Source of the DNA: Phoronis ovalis
Lineage: Eukaryota > Phoronida > Phoronidae
Direction: 5' to 3'
DNA: 11,666 nucleotides
NCBI GenBank assembly: GCA_028565635.1
Contig: JAOXYB010051367.1
Location: 1 to 11,666, forward strand
Positions within the stretch are counted from its first letter, which is position 1. The number at the start of each line of letters is the position of its first letter. Below, one piece after another: positions 1-8,144 of the stretch. Position numbers and translations under genes: made by a program. The notes beneath the pieces were generated by a model that was given only the letters and a program-made list of their open reading frames with translations, was not told where the DNA came from and made no database searches.

Positions 1-394
1 AAATTAATAACTCACCTTATTTATCTATAATAAGGTTAATTACATAACCATAGTAACAGAGAATTAACAGATAATTTTAAAGAAATTGATTAGCTTAGTT
101 GAGCATAACAGATTTGGTATTAAATCAATAATTGCAACACTGAGCTGATCAAAACTCAGTCTCTGTCTTTACAGAGTACAGCTAATAGTTTTGCCAAATG
201 CACGTAGAAATCCCATCGTTGAGAATGAAGGGGTCATGTTTTCATTTCTTTAATAAAATTTTTCAGGTATCATGTTTCCAAAAATTTTGATTAAATTTTT
301 AATCAATATTAATTGATGACTCTTCAGATATCTATTTTGTATATCAAGAACTTAATGTGTTTTAATCTTAACAATATAACAAAATGCCATAAAC
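1..394 (-). other. partial intron 1 of the minus-strand SPEF1-like paralogue
   Basis: This stretch follows the GT donor at 394-393 on the minus strand. It is AT-rich, has no long open frame and contains no recognisable second CH-domain exon. I read it as the start of the paralogue's first intron, which continues beyond the left edge. Confidence 0.6.
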
Positions 395-503
395 CTCCAT
401 CAGCAAAGTCTCGGTTTACATTCCTCTTTGGTCTTGACAGTGGGATTTGATCTATCCATGTATAGAGATCTTGCAGAGTATCATCATCTAGAGGTGACGC
501 CAT
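395..503 (-). CDS. SPEF1/CLAMP-like paralogue, first coding exon (partial gene)
   Basis: This exon encodes the first 36 residues of a sperm flagellar protein 1 (SPEF1/CLAMP) family member. The frame begins MASPLDDDTLQDLYTWIDQI, followed by PLSRPKRN and RDFADG, which is the conserved start of the SPEF1 CH domain. The exon is 109 bp and ends in phase 1 at a GT donor (394-393), the same length and phase as exon 1 of the plus-strand SPEF1 gene at 2079. The protein match to that exon is high but not identical (IDQI versus VDEI, VNRDFADG versus ITRDFSDG), so it is a paralogue, not a copy of the same exon. I chose the ATG at 503 because other SPEF1 proteins begin at this point. An in-frame ATG at 539 would add 12 residues. 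SPEF1 proteins bind microtubules in cilia and flagella. The remaining exons are outside the window, so whether the gene is intact cannot be judged. Its donor (GTTTAT) is weaker than that of the plus-strand copy. Confidence 0.82.
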
Positions 504-605
504 GGCTTTAGGGTCACTGACTCTGTCACCCCCACTCATTGGGATCCTGGCACATTCATCAGTACAATCTTTAAACAATGTGTACAATGATGTTATTCTT
601 GAGTT
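504..605 (-). other. probable 5' UTR part of the paralogue's exon, with a 3' splice site
   Basis: On the minus strand a pyrimidine tract ending TTTTTTGCAG places a good acceptor at 607-606. The exon would then run from 605 into the coding part at 503, which implies a 5' UTR intron and a noncoding first exon further right. A possible donor for such an exon (TAG|GTAATC) lies at 1664/1663. The acceptor is directly visible; its use is inferred. Confidence 0.45.
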
Positions 606-2078
606 CTGCAAAAAAGTAACATTTACTTGCAAAGAGACAAGTGGAAGCAATTTAAAGTTATGATATTTAAGTTTCTGTACATATATTATTATTTTGATAA
701 AAAAATTATTTATTTATATTCCCCGGCACTTTTTGCTCACAAAATCAACACATTTTCCCCTGGGATTTTTTCATAATTATTAAAATATTACTTTAAAACC
801 TAAGATTTATAGTATCCCGAGTATAGTATCAACAACAGAACACACCGATATCTGCATGATGAACAATTTATTAGCATAGGGCATAATATTTAGACTTGCA
901 CCTATACAGTAGAGACTGGACTACATCAGGAAAGCATTAATGATATGGTCATAATTATGATATAAGCATATTACGATTCTCAGGCCCTGCTCTTAGTCTT
1001 TGGCCTAATAATAGGCCCAATATCTGATGTATTGGCCAGGTCCTATTCTAACCCGTGACTTTCCTATGCAAAATTTATTGTCTTTCGAAATTCACATAAA
1101 ACGATAAAAATTCTCTTGCAACAATGCTCAGGTGTTACTTTGTTATTATAAGTAAAAAAATATATAAATATTTCTTGTGGCTCAACATTTGTTGAATTTT
1201 AGCGAAATTTTAACTCGAAATACGAAGCGCCGATTCCGCCGGGGTTTCAGTCACTGATTATGAAAAAATTAAATTTTTAAGCATGTGACTTGTTTATGTA
1301 TAAATTTGTACTTTCTTCGCTTGACAATAACAAACTAAAACTGTCATAGTATTGCTGTATGCAAAATATTATCGTACGGGTGAGTTTTTGTTAATTTGGA
1401 AAGACGGTAGATTTTTAATAGGAAAGTGTCAGGGCCAAATATACGTCTGACTGACTATAACCCGCTCTCAGATTAAAAAGCATGTTTGCGATCCGGTTTT
1501 AAACCAATTTATGGCATACATTTCCAAGCATGTTATCTAGCAATCACATTTTCTAATGTAATGCACACGCAGTGTCTAATTAAAGGACAAATCTACATAA
1601 AATCATTGACAATTTCAACAAACCTTTAGCTGTGTTTTTCCTTCAGTCGACGCTTCAGATTACCTACGCTATGGCTACCGCGGAAGCAAGTGCCAGAATG
1701 ACGCTCCAAAGTACTAAAATACATGTTAAAATTAATAAGTAAAATAGCTAAATTATATTTTTAGATAAAAACTGTTGACATAAATACAATAAAATGTTTG
1801 GATTATACAAGAGGTAAACAACTTTATTTTTTATAAAAATTTAATAGGGTTCATTTTGAAAAGAGTCCAAAGCCCGGATGTGTTGTTTCTGCGCAACCAG
1901 GCAAACAGTGTGATAGGATTATTGAAATTTCCATGTCAAGTTCTTTTCAAAACTATATTGATTACAGCTCAAAATATAGCTTGCAAATTGGTGAGATAAG
2001 ACTGTAATGTAATTAAGAAGAATTTTAAGTGTTAAAATTATCAAACTGGAGCCTAAGGAAGTGGAATATAATGGGAAA
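606..2078. promoter_or_regulatory. divergent intergenic region between two SPEF1-like genes
   Basis: This interval separates the two divergent SPEF1-like start codons and must hold the promoter or promoters of both. It is mostly AT-rich, with GC-richer islands around 1218-1255 and 1645-1710 and CpG-containing sequence near 1870-1900. The second island contains an RFX X-box-like sequence and a 23-codon open frame (1671-1742). I see no other conserved gene. A 5' UTR intron of the minus-strand gene may occupy part of it. Confidence 0.5.
1674..1687. promoter_or_regulatory. degenerate RFX X-box candidate
   Basis: The sequence GCTACCGCGGAAGC resembles an RFX X-box, which has two six-base half-sites around a short spacer. 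The left half fits the loose consensus RYYNYY, and the right half differs from RRNRAC at one base. It also reads as a half-matching site on the other strand. RFX factors commonly drive ciliary genes, so the location suits two SPEF1 genes. The match is imperfect and unproven. Confidence 0.2.
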
Positions 2079-2130
2079 ATGGGAGACGAAATTGATGATG
2101 AAGTGCTACAAGATTTATACACATGGGTAG
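2071..2130 (+). other. upstream ORF overlapping the SPEF1 start
   Basis: An ATG at 2071, with A at -3 and G at +4, lies 8 bases upstream of the SPEF1 start at 2079 and in another frame. It would encode 19 residues and end at TAG 2128-2130, inside exon 1. If the transcript begins upstream of 2071, this ORF could lower SPEF1 initiation. It would have no effect if transcription starts between the two ATGs. Confidence 0.35.
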
Positions 2131-2187
2131 ATGAAATTCCCTTATCTAGACCTAAACGAAATATTACCCGGGATTTCTCTGATGGAG
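2079..2187 (+). CDS. SPEF1: SPEF1 exon 1 (CH domain N-terminus)
   Basis: This 109-bp exon encodes residues 1-36, from MGDEIDDEVLQDLYTW to RDFSDG, and ends in phase 1 at donor GAG|GTATGT. The same exon length and phase occur in the minus-strand paralogue at 503-395. The IPLSRPKRN block is the most conserved part of the family's N-terminus. Confidence 0.92.
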
Positions 2188-5100
2188 GTATGTGCAACCC
2201 ACTTGTTAGGTATCTTTAATTATTATACTTTAATTACATTAAAGTAAGTATATAATCAAAATAATCCACTTTTTATTTGTTTTTTGTGTTAAAATTCGAT
2301 GATTTCCGGGATGATTATTATTTTCTCCTGTCAATGTCAAAATTTATGATTCTCGCAAATGGCACGATGCCAGTTTAATTTTTTTTATCCATTGCTTCTC
2401 ATCATCTATGTCCATGACTGAGATGAGCTGTAATACTAATTTAATAGTAGAACACGCAATTTGTTAGTTTGTTTTATCCAGGCTTAATTCCGGTTAATTC
2501 ATTTAAGGACACAAAAATTTAGTAAATTTAAAAAAATGAATATTAATTTTGTTATTGGACATTTCTTAAATTTTAAATGTCTAGTATCTAACAATTAAGT
2601 TATTTGAGAACAGTTAATATTGACAGATACTGGAACCTGGTTGTAATATCTTTTAACTACAGACTTTATACTAATTCTTTCTTTCAGTCGCCTTACTATG
2701 TGCATATTAAAAGAAATGTCAGTTTTTGTAGATGATACATTTAACAAGAGGATGTTTATCTACATATGTATTCTGAATAGCTAATTTTTGTATATTTAAC
2801 AAATTTCCCCTCTGATTATTAATATACATGCAAATTTCAATCCATTCTGATGCCATTCCTTCTGTTCTTGACAGTCATGATAGCAGAGCTTGTGAAGCAT
2901 TTCTTTCCCCTTTATGTTGAAATGCATAACTATGCCCCTGCCTCGTCCAGCAAGCAAAAAGCTACCAACTGGGATTTGTTAAACAGGTACTATTGCTGAA
3001 GTTTTCTATAAACACAGCTGTGTTATCTTAAACCAAGTTTTGTTGCAGTGTGCTGTACTTCCTGTTTGTCATGTATTGGTTAGACAAGTTAAGCATGCTG
3101 CTTAATATCATTGGGATACATTGAATAATATTATGCCAGAATTTGAAAGTTTTGTGGCCAGTTTAGCTTGTCTAACAAATACTGTTGTCAGTTGCCATTG
3201 TTGTCATTACCGAATGCTATCTGTTTATTAAATATTAGAGTATTGTTTGGTTATTTTTGGTTGTGATATTTTAGAACAGGCTGGTTAATTTAATGTGATG
3301 TTAAATGGTAAACAAATTATATTTTGCAGTAAATTTACGAATTATAGGACTCCATATTATATTAGAAAGACTGACCACAAATTTGAAAAATCCTATACTA
3401 AAATGTTCGCTAAATAAAGATAGCACAATTATTAGTGACAACATGGTCAGGTTGGCTAAACTGACAATTGCACAATTCACAAGCACGCTGTGTAACCCTC
3501 ATGTACCAAAATACATTATCTGCACAGTAAAAGCAAATAATGTAACTGGTTCTGTGAGGGTTAAATTTCATTTAATGCTTGCTTATGTTTATAATTTTGT
3601 TTGGAATTTGAGTTTTGTTTGTTTCAGTTTTGGTAGCTGAGGTTATAAAACATTATTTTCCACGAATAATTGACGTGCATAATTATACTCCGGCAAATTC
3701 TACTAAACAAAAAATGGAAAATTGGTTTTTATTAAATAGGTAAGAAAAAACCCGATGTCATTCAGTCTTGTGTTTCTTCCATTGCTGAAAATCTAACAAC
3801 TGCCACAACAATAAACGGGTCATATAATTTATGAGGGTTCTTAAAGATACGTCAAATGAAAAACATTTTATATTTTGTAATAACTAAAGTTAGTATTCTT
3901 TTTTAATTCCTGGGTAGGGTACGACAATAATCACTTTCTAGCCTTTTCAAGCCATAAGACATCTCTAGTCGTCATGGCATCAAAAACAATGCGTAGCTAT
4001 TTTTGTTATACTATTGAATCAATTAAGCATTGTATAGATCAGGAAAACTTATTGATTGACCACTGCTGCGACTATTGAACATTGAGTTTCTAACTATACA
4101 TCACATTGTTGTACATAAGTGAGGCATTTAAGTGGAATCAACTTTAATATGATTGCAGATTGCATCTATTCACACAATGTCAGGATCAACAATTGTAGAG
4201 TAATTTACATATTTTTTTGCTGTAATTGCACATTTGCTTGTATGCTTGTTACAAATGATCTTATAATTTGCTTTCATTTTGTTTGAAAATATTGTTTTTC
4301 TGAACACGTTTTAATAATACAGGGCAATGAGTAAAAATTGCTAAGTTTTTCTAATTATTTATAATAATAAATAATATAAATAATTATTTATAATAATAAT
4401 AAATAATATAAATTGATTTTCAAAAAGTTTAATGTTCAGATTTAATGGTCCTATACACCTTATTGATAAAAGTTAGTTTAAAAGTTAATATGCCTATTAA
4501 AGATACAAGGATTTCTCGTAAATTTCTGTTTTAAAAGCTTTGTTTCCATTAATTTATCACAACTAATTTTTTTAAAATTAAATTATCTAGTTATTTCTGG
4601 TTTTCTTTGAATCCATGATTGTTTCTTTACAGGAAAGTATTTAAAAAGTTACGGTTTGAAGTGGCTGATGATGTCATTCGTCAGATATCCATTAACAAAC
4701 CATTTGTTGTCGAAAGGGTGCTACTTATGTTACGGACTAAAATAGACCGGGCATTATGGGAACAGAAAAATGGCGGACGATTCTCTGATGCAAGTGAACA
4801 ACCTGAAGCAGATCAACAACAGCTTCCTGCAAAAAAAGCCCACCCCAGCAAAAAACAACCACATGTAACACAATCAGGTACATATATAGAGATGATGAAA
4901 ACATACCCAGCTTTTACATCAGTAATTTAATATGGTTGCATTAAATCAGTTTGGCTTACACAACAGTCATACATAATGTCTTAATTTGTTTTTAGAAACT
5001 AATCACAGGACAAAGCCTGCAGCAAGTAAACCAGCTTTAAAAAGTAATCCATCAGTGGACAGAAAACAAAATAGTGTTCCGGGGTAAGTACACGAGTAAA

Positions 5101-6752
5101 TTAGCTGATCAAGTAGATATACCTTGATCTCTTTTGCCTAAGTTCTAAGTACTGTTGTGCTTCATACTATGCAGTATGTTAGTGCGTTGGGTTGATGGGA
5201 ATGTTCCACTAGTATGCATCCCCTTTTTGGTGTGGAATTAAGTATCTTTTATGACTTGTGCGGTATAACATATGTAGCTTCCGGAGCAGCAGAACATCTC
5301 AACACAGAGTCATGTACTGGTACAGGGGTTCTCTATTTAAAAAACAAAATAGAAAACTTTAAAATAAAATACAACACAAACATAACACTTCAAGGAAAAC
5401 TTATTACAATATCTTCTGTGGTTACGTAATTAAAGCACTATAATATTCAATATTTTTATTAACAATAAATAAAAGAGACATTGGCAGTGCATGTGTTTGC
5501 CTTTTGATACTATAATTTTAATATAAAGTCAATGACAAGCAAGCAGTTCAACACTGAAGAACAACACAACCATTACATTTATTAATGAGACTACTTGATA
5601 AACTCACCAAATTGTCTCGAGTCCTGGTATATAACACAAATCCATATAAATTTGTTCACAGGACTAATTCAGTCTGTAAACACAGGCAACACAAGGGGAT
5701 AATACTAATATTATACAAGGCAAACTTTTCAAGAAACTAAATTTCACACCTAATTATAACAGAAGAGTCCACTCAAGGGCCCAAATAAACATAGAATTGG
5801 CCAAAGCTATGTACTCAATATGACACTACTAAAGACATCTAGTGGCACTTACAGCATGGGTGATTTTTGAGACCTTCTACTCAAAAGATCCGTCTGAAAG
5901 ATAATTACATATATAATAGGTCTAACAGAGTATAATATCTTAAAATAGTATAAAGTTACTTAGAAATTTAGTGTAGGATGGTGATATGTTTTAGAATTTT
6001 TGATATAAGATGGAATCCCTATTTCGCCAGTTTTGGTATATAATTATAGTTTGTCCAAGAATTTTACTCTCAATAGCACCCCCTTACCCAAAATATAACG
6101 AAACTATCCCCAGGTTCAAGATCATACAGGAACTTTTAGATCTCCATGAACAGCTTACATACATACATACATAGCTAGGTTGAACAAACTAGTACTGTAG
6201 TCAACATAAAATGATAAAAATAATACTTTACTCCAAGAAATATCTACACCTGAACTGAAAAACATGCCAGTTACACAGTAAATACTATTTATTTCAGTGG
6301 TGGCATGACAGCTAGGAGTGAGCTCAAAGTGAAACCTACACTTGTGCATGATGAAGATACAGTGCCACGAATACAGTATGAAGAAAAAGAGCAGGAATGT
6401 TTAGCAAAGGAAGAAACGATACAGGTGAGGTATACAGGCAACAAACAGACATATATATAATATGATAACCAAATGAATATAAATTTAGCTTTGAATACTT
6501 ATTGCATTCAGGAATATGCCTCAATTTACAAAATCTACAATTGTATTGTTTGTTAGTATTAAATAATAACGGCATAATTTTAATAATCACTCTTCATTTC
6601 ATTTGCAGATTTTACAAGCCAAAGTAAGGAGATTAGAACATTTGTTACATTTAAAAGACATTCGAATTGATGACTTGCAGACAAGATTAGATCAAACACG
6701 ACCTACAGCGAAAACTCAAACACAAGGAAGGGCGGTTAAAGCGGGAAGATAA
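2079..6752 (+). CDS. SPEF1: SPEF1 (sperm flagellar protein 1/CLAMP), complete gene with alternative exon 2
   Basis: SPEF1 is a microtubule-binding and bundling protein of motile cilia and flagella, linked in vertebrates to the central apparatus and to planar polarity of ciliated cells. The spliced exons are 2079-2187, then either 2875-2986 or 3628-3739, then 4633-4877, 4996-5083, 6298-6424 and 6609-6752. Every junction is GT-AG and phases agree throughout, giving 825 bp and 274 residues. Residues about 1-115 form a CH domain, with the family start DLYTWVDEIPLSRPKRN and the later LLNR-KVFKKLRFEVADDV. Residues about 118-210 are a polar, lysine- and glutamine-rich linker. Residues about 213-256 form a charged coiled coil containing LQAKVRRLEHLLHLKDIRI, a signature of the SPEF1 C-terminus. 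Human SPEF1, as I recall it, is about 236 residues, so the linker here is longer. The start at 2079 matches the family N-terminus and has no in-frame ATG upstream before a stop at 2010-2012. The gene is divergent from a SPEF1-like paralogue on the left and convergent with MRPS26 on the right. Confidence 0.92.
2188..2874 (+). other. SPEF1 intron 1
   Basis: This AT-rich intron shows no conserved exon. A perfect 9-bp inverted repeat with a 3-base loop (2226-2246) overlaps a consensus-like cryptic donor GTAAGT at 2244-2249. A strong-looking acceptor (TTCTTTCTTTCAG) sits just before 2689, but in the phase exon 1 needs the sequence after it hits a stop within eight codons. Confidence 0.7.
2875..2986 (+). 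CDS. SPEF1: SPEF1 exon 2a, first of two alternative CH-domain exons
   Basis: The exon is bounded by acceptor TTCTTGACAG (ends 2874) and donor CAG|GTACTA. In phase 1 it encodes VMIAELVKHFFPLYVEMHNY followed by APASSSKQKATNWDLLNR. This is the CH-domain segment with the conserved HNY, KQK and NW...LNR positions. It is 112 bp and ends in phase 2, exactly as exon 2b does. It is open only in this phase and conserves the family residues, so it looks functional. It differs from 2b at 16 of 38 residues and has the weaker donor of the two. Confidence 0.9.
2987..3627 (+). other. intron between the two alternative exons 2
   Basis: This 641-bp intron separates exons 2a and 2b. That is long enough for both to splice to each other sterically, so exclusion would need another mechanism. 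It carries inverted-repeat segments described separately. A 111-codon open frame spans most of it and ends with SFGS in the wrong frame of exon 2b; it shows no family resemblance and is not called. Confidence 0.75.
3076..3179 (+). other. inverted repeat able to form an intronic RNA hairpin
   Basis: GTTAGACAAG (3079-3088) is exactly complementary to CTTGTCTAAC (3167-3176). Pairing extends on both sides with G-U wobbles to roughly 3076-3094 with 3161-3179, enclosing a loop of about 66 bases. It lies between the two alternative exons. It is visible as sequence only; its formation in RNA is not shown. Confidence 0.45.
3628..3739 (+). CDS. SPEF1: SPEF1 exon 2b, second of two alternative CH-domain exons
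   Basis: The exon lies between acceptor TTGTTTGTTTCAG (ends 3627) and donor TAG|GTAAGA. In phase 1 it encodes VLVAEVIKHYFPRIIDVHNY then TPANSTKQKMENWFLLNR. It is 112 bp, phase 1 in and 2 out, identical in structure to exon 2a. The start VLVAEVIK-YFP is closer than exon 2a to the SPEF1 sequence known from vertebrates, which suggests it carries the ancestral form. If 2a and 2b are joined, the reading becomes AGT TTT GGT AGC TGA and stops at once. Confidence 0.9.
3740..4632 (+). other. SPEF1 intron downstream of exon 2b
   Basis: This AT-rich intron has no third exon 2 copy that I can find. Its only recognisable structure is a short AT-rich tandem duplication at 4352-4412. Confidence 0.7.
4352..4412 (+). 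repeat. AT-rich tandem duplication
   Basis: A 29-base unit (4352-4380) is repeated directly at 4381-4412 as 32 bases. The copies are identical except for one additional AAT triplet, which suggests slippage inside a recent duplication. Confidence 0.85.
4633..4877 (+). CDS. SPEF1: SPEF1 exon 3 (end of CH domain and start of linker)
   Basis: Acceptor TTTCTTTACAG and donor CAG|GTACAT bound a 245-bp exon that completes the arginine codon left by either exon 2. It encodes residues 74-155: RKVFKKLRFEVADDVIRQI, a last CH helix ending in VVERVLLMLRTKI, then a polar stretch rich in Q, K and P. The frame stays open past the donor to 4928, so intron retention would add a short different tail and then terminate. 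Confidence 0.9.
4996..5083 (+). CDS. SPEF1: SPEF1 exon 4 (basic linker)
   Basis: This 88-bp exon lies between acceptor TGTTTTTAG and donor GGG|GTAAGT. It encodes residues 156-184 plus two bases of codon 185, a lysine-, serine- and proline-rich stretch (TNHRTKPAASKPALKSNPS). No conserved domain is evident. It is called from splice-site quality and from phases that agree on both sides. Confidence 0.8.
5084..6297 (+). other. SPEF1 intron between exons 4 and 5
   Basis: This is the longest internal intron at 1,214 bp. It holds a 71-codon open frame (5214-5429) without recognisable motifs and a short TACA microsatellite (6156-6173). The stretch 5600-5900 is somewhat GC-richer and could be an old repeat, but no element could be identified. 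Confidence 0.65.
6156..6173 (+). repeat. TACA microsatellite
   Basis: Four and a half perfect copies of TACA lie in the intron before exon 5. Confidence 0.85.
6298..6424 (+). CDS. SPEF1: SPEF1 exon 5 (linker to coiled coil)
   Basis: This 127-bp exon, between acceptor TATTTCAG and donor CAG|GTGAGG, completes a glycine codon and ends in phase 0. It encodes residues 185-227. The first part is GGGMTARSELKVKPTLVHD and the end is acidic and helical (YEEKEQECLAKEETIQ), leading directly into the coiled coil of exon 6. Confidence 0.88.
6609..6752 (+). CDS. SPEF1: SPEF1 exon 6 (C-terminal coiled coil and stop)
   Basis: After acceptor TTCATTTGCAG the frame encodes residues 228-274 and ends at TAA 6750-6752. 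ILQAKVRRLEHLLHLKDIRI and DDLQTRLDQ form a leucine-rich heptad helix that closely follows the C-terminus of known SPEF1 proteins. A basic tail (QGRAVKAGR) follows. Confidence 0.92.
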   Translation: MLQAKVRRLEHLLHLKDIRIDDLQTRLDQTRPTAKTQTQGRAVKAGR

Positions 6753-6839
6753 TTATAAAAAAATATTAATTGCACGGAATGTTCTTTTTACATTTTATTA
6801 GCTTTATGCACAATCCTGCCAATGACATATCAGGTACTA

Positions 6840-6845
6840 AATAAA
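6840..6845 (+). terminator. SPEF1 polyadenylation signal
   Basis: A canonical AATAAA lies 88 bases after the SPEF1 stop codon, a plausible distance for 3' end formation. Confidence 0.55.
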
Positions 6846-8083
6846 TCTAATTGGAACATTTTACCAGGATGTATTATTACTGAACAAAGTTATGTGGACA
6901 TGCTTTTCAGTTACATACAACAACCTGCAGAATTTATTATATAAGAAAGAAGATGAATAATGTTTACGAAATAACTCAGGGATTAAGAATTGGGAACAAA
7001 CAGCAAGTACAAATACAACATCTGCTTGCAATCAGAGAGAACCAGCACAATGAGTTTTAGAAAAAAACAAATTGGATCGATATGACACTGAATAACTGTT
7101 GTCACTGTGATAAAACAATGTAGAATTGGAAAGTTAAGACTCGCTTGTAAGCTACTGCAGCTATATTTATTATTATATCAGAGTGAGTAATCACAAACAT
7201 ATTTTTCGACACTGTTATCACTTTTTCTCTTATTACAGTTTGCATCAATACAAACTAATTTTGTTGCCCATTGTACTTGAGATGGTAAACCACATATGAC
7301 CTCAAGAAACAAAAGACGAGAAATTTTAATCTGCATTCACTATCAATAAGCTATTGGTAATGTCCTGGAATTTGCATTGAACGTTTGTTTTGTAGAGTTC
7401 GGTAGTAAGTTGCATAACCTAAGAAATTATAATTATTATCATAATTTAACTGACATGAGAATACCTATGTGAACATTGATCTTATGTCACTGTGAGCATT
7501 AAGGAGTGATGCATATTATGACATCACATATTTTTACAACAGTTAATAACTAACTTGTTTTTGTAAAATCTGTATGTACCAGTTTACTACCCACTGCTGT
7601 CTCAAAGTGTATTAGGCAAAAAATACCACAATACTAAGTTTAATAGAATTGGACTGTGTAATCTTCATATCATTTGTACACTTTTGCAGCACTTTCGTAC
7701 ATCTTTAACTTCGTAAAGTGCAAATTAATGACCACTTGTGATTAAAAAATTGTAGCCACTGTTTTTTTAAATAATTCTTGCAAATGTATTTAATCTGATT
7801 GACAGTGAAAACCGTTTTTTTACTGCAAAATTCTTTGTGTTTTTTATATTTAATTCTTACCTCTTGATACAAAGAGGCAATGTTATTAATTTTGTAAATA
7901 CATTATGTAGGTATATCAAAGTGTGCTGAATTTTATTGTTAGATCAACTGACCACTGTAAATTGGTTTATAGAAATGCATCTATACTACCAAACGAATAG
8001 GGTGGACTTACTGTTGATGTCGTATGTTCCGTGCCCGCTGCATAGTTGTACACTAAACACCTTCTCAGGGGCAGTTCCTATTG

Positions 8084-8144
8084 TTTAACCCGGACACTAA
8101 TTCCGACCCTAGCGTTTAATCCAACACTACTTCTGCGACAATCG
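8084..8144 (+). repeat. degenerate tandem repeat, about 30 bases per unit
   Basis: Two adjacent segments, 8084-8114 and 8115-8144, both begin TTTAA and share the pattern CC..ACACTA.TTC.G and a CG end. They are GC-richer than the surroundings and may be remnants of a mobile element or satellite. The similarity is modest. Confidence 0.3.

Noticed and set aside
1882-1897. second X-box candidate, GTTG...CAAC
   Set aside because: The half-sites are 8 bases apart and the inner bases do not match, so the spacing does not fit RFX sites.
1919-2197. 92-codon minus-strand open frame opposite SPEF1 exon 1
   Set aside because: It is antisense to a clear coding exon and its translation shows no recognisable domain.
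2689-2760. possible third exon 2 after the acceptor-like TTCTTTCTTTCAG
   Set aside because: In the required phase it reads seven codons then TAA and shows no CH-domain residues.
3301-3486. 61-codon minus-strand open frame in the same intron
   Set aside because: It is hydrophobic AT-rich sequence without motif, antisense to intronic DNA and overlapping the frame above.
3305-3640. 111-codon plus-strand open frame between exons 2a and 2b
   Set aside because: It has no family resemblance and low-complexity intronic composition, and it enters exon 2b in the wrong frame where it stops at once.
5214-5429. 71-codon plus-strand open frame in the intron before exon 5
   Set aside because: It has no motif, no splice support and no fit to the SPEF1 phases; a chance frame or old repeat is more likely.
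6155-6590. two minus-strand open frames opposite SPEF1 exon 5 and its flanks
   Set aside because: They are cysteine- and tyrosine-rich shadows of a coding exon and introns, with no recognisable protein family.
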